Below, piece after piece: positions 55,456 to 64,000 of a stretch of DNA of 64,000 nucleotides. Location of the stretch: assembly GCA_036346275.1 (NCBI GenBank), contig CM070730.1:2914309-2978308 (forward strand), in the 5' to 3' direction. The position numbers and the translations under genes were made by a program. Within the stretch, counting starts at the first letter, position 1; the number at the start of each line of letters is the position of its first letter. The notes beneath the pieces are model-generated. The model saw nothing but the letters and a program-made list of their open reading frames with translations, ran no database searches and was not told where the DNA came from. This DNA comes from Otatea glauca (Eukaryota > Streptophyta > Magnoliopsida > Poales > Poaceae).

Positions 55456-57125
55456 ATGCTCCAGGCCAGCTCGGAGCGGCCGGCTTCGGGCGCGCCGGCG
55501 AGCCTGTGGGTCCCCGGGATGAGCCCGCAGGCAGTGGATGGGGGGTCGGCGAGGGCGCAGGAGATAGCGCGGAGGCGGGAGGAGCTGCTCGGGATGCTGC
55601 AGGACCTCCCCGAGTCCGAGTACGAGCTCTCGCTCACCGACCTCGTCGAGAAGGCCGGCGCCGGGGGCAACGGCAACGGCAGCGTGGTGCCTCCTCCGTC
55701 CGAGGGGAAGGAGGCGAACCCGAGCCCGGTGAGGACGGGGCGGTCGGCGTCCGGCAGGCAGGTGGAGCAGCAGACGGCGGCGGCGGGGAGGCCGGAGAGG
55801 AGGGGTTCGGCGAGGCGGTGGGATAGCGGGAGCAGCTTCCGCAGCAGCAGCGACGGCGTCCTGCTCAACTTCTACATGCCCCGCTCCCTCACCCGCAGCT
55901 TCACCGCGCCGCGCCCTAGCCGCCCGCCGTTGGTCTCCGGCAGCCGGACCGCCAGCATCTCCTCCGACTGCAACAAGAGGTAAGTGGAGTACTCTCCGAA
56001 CACTATATGCATATTCGAATTCTCGATCGGTTTGATTGCAAATTATTTAGCAGAGCATCAAGAACAAATTCGTCCAAAAAATAATTCTTCTTAGTACTTA
56101 GTGGACCAGTACTCCTTATTTTTGTTTGTTCTATTAGGCCTAATTATCGTATCAGTGCTTTTACGTACCACCTTTCTAACATAATTTGTATAAATTTTAA
56201 AATAAAAAAAATCACTATCTATATTTTATATTCTATTTATAGTTTAATATTTATACAACTTTTAAATGGTGATATACTGAAAAAGCTCCCAAATAATAGT
56301 ACTCAATCGTGTAGCATTGGACCAATCAAACCTATGCGTGGACAGTTGACACAAAGCTGGGTAATCAAAGCCGGCACGACAATTCCAAGGTAAATGGGAG
56401 GCATTTCTAAATAGAAATGGTCGTGGTTGAGCTGCTGCTGCTGCTGCATCATGATTTGTCTGCATAGCTTAAAAACAGCACTCAGATTAGGACCGTCGCT
56501 GCATTGGATATGATTTGCACGCAACCACGTGTTGGGACACGTCTTTCCTCGCTGAACCACCAGCGTATACAGATAGGGTGTGTTTGGTTGCCTGCGTGGG
56601 TGCCTGAATCGTATGAATGGACAAACTGTATCTATTAGACAAGTGTTTGGTTTCCTGTTCATCCAGGTGCATCCACTTATGCAGGATGAAGGAAACATAA
56701 AAATTGGGCTTCTCTCTAATGCAGGCCCATGAGATGCATAAACAAGCAACCAAACAACTCAACCTGCATCCACTTATGCAGACCAAGGCTAGTCTGGATG
56801 GCTCATACGAAACAGGCTAGGGTGGTGCAGACAACCAAACACACCCAGTGTCTTGTTACGTGCAGTTACCCAGTGTCTTGTTACGTGCAGTTATGTGGGT
56901 GGCATGACTTAATACTGCGATGTAAATTGCATTCGCGTTGGTGGTGGTACGTGCAGGGAGAGGGACGGCGACACCGTCAAGTGCTGGTCGCTGCTGTGGG
57001 ATCGGCGGTGGCGGAAGTCGAGCCGGCGAGACCCCAACGTGCCGCCCAACGAGTCGACCATCCGCGCGGCGTCGGCTGCGATCCTGAAAGCGGCGAACCA
57101 TTCTGATCCCCCGGCAAAGATATAA
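55456..57125 (+). CDS. Uncharacterised plant protein, two exons, 230 aa
   Basis: Exons 55456-55979 and 56957-57125 (TAA). The donor AG/GTAAGT and acceptor GTGCAG keep frame. I do not recognise the family. Visible features: an Ala/Gly/Ser-rich N-terminus; a charged, probably helical segment ARRREELLGMLQDLPESEYE followed by LSLTDLVEK; a Gly/Ser/Pro-rich middle; a block LLNFYMPRSLTRSFT; and a C-terminal Trp/Arg-rich segment CWSLLWDRRWRKSSR with PNVPPNESTIRAASAAILKA. No signal peptide or membrane helix was seen, and the protein is strongly basic, so nuclear or membrane-surface placement is possible. Dense GC coding and clean splice sites support a real gene. The intron (55980-56956) carries a MITE and a dispersed repeat. 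Confidence 0.8.
56175..56275 (+). repeat. Dispersed repeat, copy 3 (weak)
   Basis: TTTGTATAAATTTTAAAATA, AATCACTATCTA and TTTAATATTTATACAACTTT align with 58755-58870 and 10895-11000. Lies in the intron of the 230-aa gene. Confidence 0.45.
56576..56846. mobile_element. TIR MITE (GGGTGTGTTTGGTTG ends) in an intron
   Basis: Starts GGGTGTGTTTGGTTGCCTGC and ends GCAGACAACCAAACACACCC, an inverted pair of about 20 bp with one mismatch. The 271-bp interior has several further CATCCACTTATGCAG words in both halves and no coding frame. The ends resemble PIF/Harbinger or hAT MITEs; no clean target duplication was seen, so the superfamily is left open. Confidence 0.8.
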
Positions 57126-57396
57126 ATACTTGCACTGTTCCATCGTTTGCTCTTAGTGAGCTTTGGGCGGAGATCGTCTGCAAGACTGCAAGCCTGGGTG
57201 TGTGTGTTCGCGGTTCTGTACATATACTTCGTGTGCGATATGGCTGTTTACTTTGCACTAGTACAGTGGTATTCGCTTGGATCTTGTGAATCGATCGTGT
57301 GTGTGGAACAAAAATGTTAGCCTTGCCCTACTCCAACAAAAGCTAGCAATGGAGAAACAGCTACACAGTTGCATTTAATGTGCGATTTGGTGTTCA

Positions 57397-57688
57397 GCCT
57401 TATCACAAATAGTTATCGTTTCGGACGTAACTCAGTCTTGATCAATAATTTTTATTATAATATACGTTAATACGGTTTCTAAAACTCAGTCTTGATCACT
57501 AATTTTTATTATAATATATTCATAAAACCCAATAAAATTATAATATTATGAAAATACTTTTTGAGACAAATCTACAATATGATTTTTATGTATCTAATTT
57601 AAATATTTAAAATGATATTAACATTCTAAGTTTTGAAAGTTTGATTGTATCTATATCCAAAACAACAACTATTTGTGATCGAAGAGAG
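57397..57688. mobile_element. Stowaway-type MITE, second copy
   Basis: The inverted ends (CTTATCACAAATAGTTATCG and, from the right, CTCTTCGATCACAAATAGTT) and interior words (AAACCCAATAAAATTATAAT, TTTGAAAGTTTGATTGTATC) match the element at 1608-1864 in opposite orientation. It contains an internal duplication of ACTCAGTCTTGATCA.TAATT at 57428 and 57484. The right end is followed by TA. Confidence 0.7.
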
Positions 57689-58723
57689 TATATTTTGCCG
57701 CCGGGAAAGTTCAGAATCAGGACCACCACGTCCTTGTGAAGTGTTACACTCTTATACCCCTTCTTATTTGTAGCAGTTTCAGATCGGATCAGAGTTTTCT
57801 AAGATACGGTACGACTATGTATGATCTCAAAAACGAAGAAAATGGATCTCGTAAAGAACCAAAGTAGCGACAATGAAGCAAGCACGATGAGAGAGAAAAG
57901 ACTTGACAAACCAACCGCATATTCTTTAAGCACAATCTCAAAATAATAAAAGGGATTGTTGTTCTCTTACAATCTCTCGAACCTTTTAGGACCCTTGAAT
58001 CTTTGTCCTATACAAGAATCCAGTGCTAAAGAATAACCTAGTTTATAATCTTCTCACGCGTCTCTTGCTTTGTATGAGTTGGTTTGTAACTTCTTTGTTG
58101 CTTGGTTCTCCATAGCCACCCCATGAGTTTATATAACCCCTTAGTCCTCCTCTAAAGAGTAGTAGAAATCGTACTCTAAAGAAAGTATGAATCCTAATCC
58201 TATTAGAATTCATCTAGAACTACTCATAGCACACATTTTCAAATCTTGAAAAACCATATATGAGTCACCCTACTCAACATAAATGATGCTTCTTGACAGC
58301 ATAGTAACATGCCAACCAATTTTCTAGCAAATTAGTAAAGTCGACAATAAACCTGACTTGAGAGTTGATCTAGGACAAAACATCAAGATCTTGAGACATG
58401 AGCGTAGCTCTCAGATGGATCAACATGTCGATGCGAAGAAATGTTGATCAAAATCGAATTAGACAGACAAAATTCTACAGGCTATGGCATATCTCTATAA
58501 GGTGCGGAAAAGCAAAAGTATATAAAAATGTATGTCAAAGGTGCATATTTCTATACAGCTGGTGCAAGATATTTATACTCTAAAACCGCCGAATCTTGGA
58601 TTATACCTGAGCAGCTGCTGTTTTTTTTTGTGGCGTCGGCTCAACCCTTCCCGTTGATAGAATTCTTGTTCGTTTCCGAGTCTGCAATTTCCAAACCCAT
58701 GCTGACGTTTCCAATTATACCCT

Positions 58724-58875
58724 TCAAGAGCAGTGCTTCAATGCTTTCCCTCCCAATACAGTTACACAAATTTTAAAGCAAGCGAAGAAGTAAGTAATCA
58801 CTATCTACTATTCATTCATGCTTTAATATTTATACAACTGTTAAAAAGAGAAGCATAAAAACACCTCTCTTACTT
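58724..58875 (+). repeat. Dispersed repeat, copy 2 of 3
   Basis: GAGCAGTGCTTC, CCCAATACAGTTACACAAAT, GAAGTAAGTAATCAC and GCTTTAATATTTATACAACT parallel the segment at 10874-11005 in the same order. Non-coding. Confidence 0.6.
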
Positions 58876-59459
58876 TAATCAGCTCCTTCCCAACGTTTCG
58901 AATGGTGATCGCTTCCAACTCTGTCTAGTTCTGGATTGTCCAGATTGTTTGAACCACGCTCATTCCCATAATAATTTAGCAGACTTATTCTGCCTGCCAA
59001 AATCTGATGGCAACAGTATACATATGGATAAGCTTCGCAATTTCGCATATATATAATGAATATTCTTGTAAGATTATCGACAACTTCCAGTCGAGTTCAA
59101 TTAAGGGGACACCTCGAGGACACAAACGATCAGTTTATTCATTTCAGGTGCGACAGTGAGCTGATCGACTGCGGGCCTCAGTTTTCCTTACAGGCCTTGC
59201 AATACAACATAATGTAACACTACCCTGATCTAAATGACGCTTATCTACCTCAATCAACCAGAAAAACATGTGCCTGTTCCGATCATAACCTTATAACCTC
59301 ATCCTGATGGGATTTTCTCTACACTACAACATTCTGAATGCACAAACCAGACTAGAAGCCATCTACGCTTGTGACGAAGTCCATAAACAGAAGGAAAAAG
59401 AAGAACAAACATACATATGATTATGGACAATGGATGGACAAAAGAATCCTTATCTGTCA

Positions 59460-61345
59460 TCATTCCTCATGTCTTAATGCAGAATTTTGCCGTTGGCCAA
59501 TCAACCTCAATCTCTGGAACTCTGTATCAACAGTGTGTGGGAAGGTGTCATGCTCAATATTTTGCTGATCGAACACAATTGTGCCATTGTAAAAAAATTA
59601 AGAAGAAAGGTACTTACATTAGAAACCTTTATCCAAGATTCAAGTGTATCAATGGCCTTTCCGGAGCGCTGTGTCTCCTGTGCTAGCGCAACACCCTCAT
59701 GCAAATTCTTGACTTTACCACTAACAAGAAGAGAGGCTGCAGCATTCAGAACCTACGAAGCAAAACAGAAATTGATTCAGGTTTGGCACACCAGGAGAGC
59801 TCGACATGTGCAGTCCAATTTTATTTTACTTATTTTCTAATTGGCATGTATTATTTATGAAAGAAAATGCTCATCATGACACCAAATTAGTGTTGGTAAG
59901 CTGCTTTTTTACAAGATGCTGAGAAAACTCCTTAATTAAATAAATCTTTTTAGGACATATTTATATACGAAAGGTAGGTCAGCTACTGCAATTCTGTGAA
60001 TTCATCAAGGAAGATGCAGTCATTTTCTTCAGGAAGTATGCAAGGTATAGAGTAACTAAAAATAGGATAGTAAGGACGGACTTACAAGAGCATCTGCAAT
60101 TGAACCTCTTTGACCAGCAAGAACATCCTGGAGAACTTTTGCGTTAAATGCTGAATCACCTCCTTTAAGATCTTCTAGTGTGCAGCGAGGAATGCCAAAA
60201 TCCACTGGATTATGATTTAATGAAAAGAATGTGAGACTAAAGAAAATTTCTTTAATTTGATCATATCACCGCAATATATTTCAGAAGTTAGCATGCATAA
60301 CATAGCAAAAGGTACAATATGAGCAATACACACAAATTGATGCAGCTAAACTCACATGAGCCAAGTCAAATTGCATAAAGTATGTACAACAAATTATCTC
60401 CATTTTATAAATTCCGAGGAAAAAACGTAAAGAAAACCTCTTACATGGATCGAAGAGCATTTTTTCAATCTTTCTTGGAGTGACATCAAGGATATATCCA
60501 GGCCCTACAGCAATTAAAAAATAATAATCTTCAGTTAAATACAGAAGATATCAGTTGACCAAGAAGATCCCATAGCAACACAGAGTAATCACAGCAATGT
60601 GGAAGTAATAGAGTGAAATGGGCACATCGGTAGGTGTCCATACCAAGTGGGCTTATTTCGTCCAAACCCTTTGAATGGACAACCAATGCTCTCTTCATTC
60701 CAAATTTTTGAGCTGCCTTAGCCATCTTGGTAACCTATCAACCAAAAATTGATATGCATTAGAATGATGAGCATTACAAGGAATGACAACAAATGCATAT
60801 AGAGCTTGTAATAGGACTATTTCTATGCCTTCTCAAGAGAGACATTTTTATACCTACTGTTTGCTTGTTTATTACCAGTAATCTTTGCTAACAATGGAGT
60901 TCACAAAAAATTGAGAAATAACACCTCAACAGTAGATTACTGCTGGTTGTATTTAAGTTTTTTTTATATATAATTGCAGCATTTACCTACTTTATGTACA
61001 AAATGTAAGACAACACTATATAATCACCATGGGATCATGTGGAACAGTAAGTCACCAATTTAAAAATGATTTACCGGAAGATAATACTATGTTTGCTTTT
61101 ATCCTTTGGTATTGTAGTTACTAGAGGAAAAGACGAGATGAATACAAGGTACTTACTATGTTCTCATGGTAAACACCAATAACAGCATAAGGCACCCTTG
61201 CAGGATTCAATAGAGGACCAAGGATATTGAAAACTGTCTTTATTTTCAGCTTCTTCCTCACAGGTCTGACAATTTTCATTGCTGGATGGTAATTTGCAGA
61301 CATCATGAATCCAACACCCACCTCATTGACACACCGTATAATACC
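59460..61345 (-). CDS. PAT1: Anthranilate phosphoribosyltransferase, C-terminal part (partial gene)
   Basis: Minus-strand exons: 61345-61157, 60734-60644, 60504-60445, 60204-60086, 59752-59618 and a likely last exon 59564-59460 (TGA). Introns are GT-AG and all frames join. The enzyme transfers phosphoribose from PRPP to anthranilate, the second committed step of tryptophan synthesis, in plastids. Diagnostic parts: YHPAMKIVRPVRKKL, VFNILGPLLNPAR, ALVVHSKGLDEISPLG (the DE pair binds metal), GPGYILDVTP, GGDSAFNA and LAQETQRSGKAIDTLESWIK. The N-terminal half with the GTGGD PRPP loop and the transit peptide is not in the window: no matching exon was found between 61346 and 64000. The last exon adds 34 residues after VSN; this tail is less certain than the rest. 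Confidence 0.92.
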
Positions 61346-62791
61346 CTTAAAACAGGAAAGAGTAACAAAAATCAATATCACACCTGGTTTCTTATGCTAT
61401 AAGATACAGATAGTAGTGAAATATAACATGTAAGGATTGAAAATTCAAAGGATAGCTGGACTATCAGTGTACAAAAGAAATAATCATATTATAAACAAAT
61501 AAACACCGTGCACTCATGAGCACCACAAGGTCGACTATGCAACTATATAGAGCTAGAAGCCTGGAACATCTGGAATCTGAACTATTTCTCAGTTATAGAA
61601 GTGCCATAATCATTGTTGTCCTTTAAGTTGTAGCTGACCACACAAGAATCATTAAAACTAATGTAGTTGAGAAGGTTGAAAAACAAAAGTGTTATTAGAG
61701 ATGAGGGGGTAGTCCCTAAAAACGGTGAAAGGTGATCTAGAAAGGTTGAGATATGGGGAAAGAATCCAAAGTATGCAGCACCATGCAGCCTCAGTTTGTG
61801 ACTAGTTGGAACTTGGACCAGTCATGTGTACCTGCACACTGTAACTTTGAATGCTGATCTACATGGTTCAGTAAAAGGAAACCAACAATCAAATCTGCCC
61901 TTTTTTACACCAATAAGTATATCAAAACAGAGACGAAAATCAGAGGCCCCAATCTACATATCCATCTCGCAACCATTACACATATATTATATATTAACAG
62001 TTCATGTTATGTGGTTAACAAGAATTTTTTTTCAAGAAAATCTAAAAAAAAATAGAAACATCTAACCCTTAATTTGATGGACCCTAATTATGTTTATCAA
62101 ATCGTGACCGATGGATGTGAGACGAAAAATGAGAAATATGCTAGAAATTCTCACAAAAAAGAGAAACATCCGCCCCTTAATTTGGTGGACCTGTATTATG
62201 ATTAGCAAAGCATAACCAATGATTTTTCTCAAAGCATAACAATGATTACTCAATTTTAAATAAACTAATCCCTTAGTTATAGTTTGCATTAGAGATATAG
62301 ATATATGAACATATTAGAAAAAAAACTTCCTAATTAATGTGCTAACGTGCACAACGAGGATGTTAGACAGTATCCTTGTTGCATTATATAAGAGATTGCT
62401 AGTTGCCTTGTATAGATATTGCCTTATATAGGCTTTCCTTCTATACCCTTATGTACATGTATATATACTGGCCTATTGGCCTCATGTTTAATACAAGTGC
62501 TTTTCATATCAGAGGACACATGCATTGGCGAAACGTAGGTGTTGCAGGGTGATCGGACAATTTGATGGGCGATGCATGGTCTGTGAACTCAATCGAATTG
62601 GGAAACCTTTTCCTTTCTTTTTTGCTTCGGACATAATTGTGCTAGAAGATCAAGCATAGGGATTTTCTTTTCCTTTTGCTCTGGATGAAATTGTTCTGGA
62701 AAATGATTGCATATGGATAGGAATGAACGGTGTTTTTTTAACAATTACAAAGAAATACACACACCACCATGCACGCACACTACATGCACAC
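61346..62791 (-). other. Probable long intron (or truncated 5' side) of anthranilate phosphoribosyltransferase
   Basis: No further exon of the enzyme was found on the minus strand. It contains a short tandem repeat near 62060-62200 (GAAACATC..CCTTAATTTG.TGGACC twice) and a possible Copia-like LTR remnant at about 62361-62515. Confidence 0.4.
62361..62515 (+). mobile_element. Possible Copia-like LTR remnant
   Basis: Begins TGTTAGACAGTATCC and includes TATATATACTGGCCTATTGG and TTTAATACAAGTGCTTTTCA, wording typical of short Copia LTRs near their transcript end. The right boundary and target duplication were not found. Confidence 0.3.
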
Positions 62792-64000
62792 TGTGGCGAC
62801 CCGCATAATTAACCCCCAGTAACAACTGTCACCTAGAGTTAATTATACGGACCTCAGCACGGTAACTAGCAAAACATCAGACATTCCGATACTTTATTAG
62901 TTACTATACTGTAAACAGAGTATTGCAGCAGAACAATAATTAGAGACTTACAAATGGAAGCTTTATTTTATTCCATTAGCCACGCAGTCTATCTTACATA
63001 CCTTAGCTTACAAAAGGATATATTACAGCAAAAGACTACTAAACCTCCTATTTCCTACTGCATGGCTAGCGACTGGCTGACTAGCACGGGAATAGGACCG
63101 GCTATTACTACTACTCCTGATAGTAGTAGTAGTAGTAACCGTCCTCCTGTAGATCCTGCTCCTGCAAATAATCCTCCACCCAGGCCTCGGAGGATGATCC
63201 ATGGATCTCACCGTCTAAGCAAGGGGAGGGTTAAGCAAGGGTAAGTACTAAGTACTCAGCAAGCAATAATAAATATGAATGCAGTAGATGCTTCTCAAAA
63301 TACCCAATCTCCTAACCAACTCCATCTACAAGCCCTTCTCCTTCCAAAATACCCTTTTCTAAAAGAATAGACTTTAGTTTTAAAGGTTGCCAGCTTTATA
63401 TTTTTAAAAGACACTACTAATAATGAGTATGACTTCTGTAGTCTTTAATCCAAGAGATTGGCTTGAATTCAAGATTTTCCCCTGCGCAGATTTGTACCAC
63501 TTTACCCACAGTGACACCCACAAGAGATGCCCCAGAACGTTTATCCTATTCCGGTATTAGTTCTCCACCCTGCACTGAATATGGGGTACACCACCCTTAG
63601 GTTACCCCACCTCTCATACAGTTGTACTCTGGCATCCTGCCAGCAGTACCCACCGGGCTTCAAATATACCGCCCTAACCAACTCCTTTCCAGTCCCCCTG
63701 GGTCATACTGGCATTTCCAAGCACGACTATATATTCTTACCCATTGTGGAGAAACTAATACCATCCTAGGACAACCTTTTCTGACCGATTTCACACACTG
63801 TGGTTGGCACCAAATTACAGCTCATTGCTCAAAAATTAGTTTGTTATTTAACCTTATATGCTAGCCTACTGTAGAGGACCCCACCGGCGACCACCTCCTC
63901 ATCAGCGTCCTCTACCCTTCCATTTAACACACACCAACACATTATCCACATATACCTTCCCATCAACCGTTCCAACCATCCATTCCATTAACCCACACTT
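62792..64000. mobile_element. LTR-like element running off the right edge, related to the solo LTR
   Basis: Starts TGTGGCGACCCGCATAATTA. About 445 bp in it has AAGGGTAAGTACTAAGTACTCAGCAAG, the counterpart of AAGGGTGAGTAC..ACTCCGCAAG about 370 bp into the 50832 solo LTR. Further right it shares TTTACCCA and CC-rich promoter-proximal wording. The far end is outside the window, so whether it is solo or part of a full element is unknown. Confidence 0.5.

Larger units (their letters stand above)
57126..59459. other. Intergenic region between the 230-aa gene and anthranilate phosphoribosyltransferase
   Basis: Contains the 3' UTR side of the 230-aa gene, a Stowaway MITE and a dispersed repeat, both listed separately. 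57700-58700 is AT-rich with no recognisable gene. Confidence 0.4.

Noticed and set aside
55413..55868. 151-codon frame antisense to the 230-aa gene
   Set aside because: It is a shadow of the GC-rich coding exon; the sense strand has the start, splice donor and continuing second exon.

Overview
The window is nuclear DNA of a grass (Poaceae). The signs are GC-rich first exons (6649-7367, 45465-45642, 55456-55979), short GT-AG introns, CTCCCTCC-ended Stowaway-type MITEs, and dense nesting of CACTA, Mutator-like, hAT-like and Ty3/gypsy elements. I cannot name the species. No tRNA, rRNA, CRISPR or bacterial feature was seen.

Six host genes could be rebuilt from splice sites and reading frame. From left to right: the last two exons of a sphingoid long-chain base kinase 2-like gene (+, 80-899); a complete membrane-anchored receptor-like kinase of the At1g01540/At4g01330 type (+, 6649-10062, 7 exons, 519 aa); a complete DDA1 gene, a CUL4-DDB1-DET1 ligase adaptor (-, 13141-16620, 4 exons, 104 aa); a complete DUF21/CNNM-CBS membrane protein (+, 45465-50737, 13 exons, 520 aa); an unrecognised two-exon plant gene (+, 55456-57125, 230 aa); and the 3' part of anthranilate phosphoribosyltransferase (-, 59460-61345), whose 5' exons lie beyond the window or were lost. 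These genes do not form a pathway; they are ordinary neighbours separated by transposons.

Two large transposon blocks fill the middle. Block 1 (about 16878-28707) is a Mutator-like element with 9-10 bp target-site duplications and AT-rich terminal inverted repeats. It carries decayed plant-mobile-domain (PMD) and GRF-zinc-finger genes on the minus strand. A Ty3/gypsy element (17138-23633, LTRs about 540 bp, antisense ORF, 80-bp tandem array) has inserted into it, and a Ds-like hAT element with a perfect 8-bp duplication (19164-19793) sits inside the gypsy pol region. Block 2 (31370-43217) is a CACTA-type region on the minus strand with a TNP2 transposase and a second gene combining a Ptta/En-Spm domain with a Ulp1-type protease. 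It also has a 190-bp tandem array, a 140-bp higher-order satellite-like array, and an internal palindrome built from the same repeats as the element ends.

Smaller elements: a 566-bp near-perfect palindrome after the kinase gene; two related Stowaway MITEs; a MITE pair around a TA microsatellite; a solo LTR of about 3.2 kb starting 94 bp after the DUF21 stop codon; and a related LTR running off the right edge, upstream of the last visible anthranilate phosphoribosyltransferase exon.
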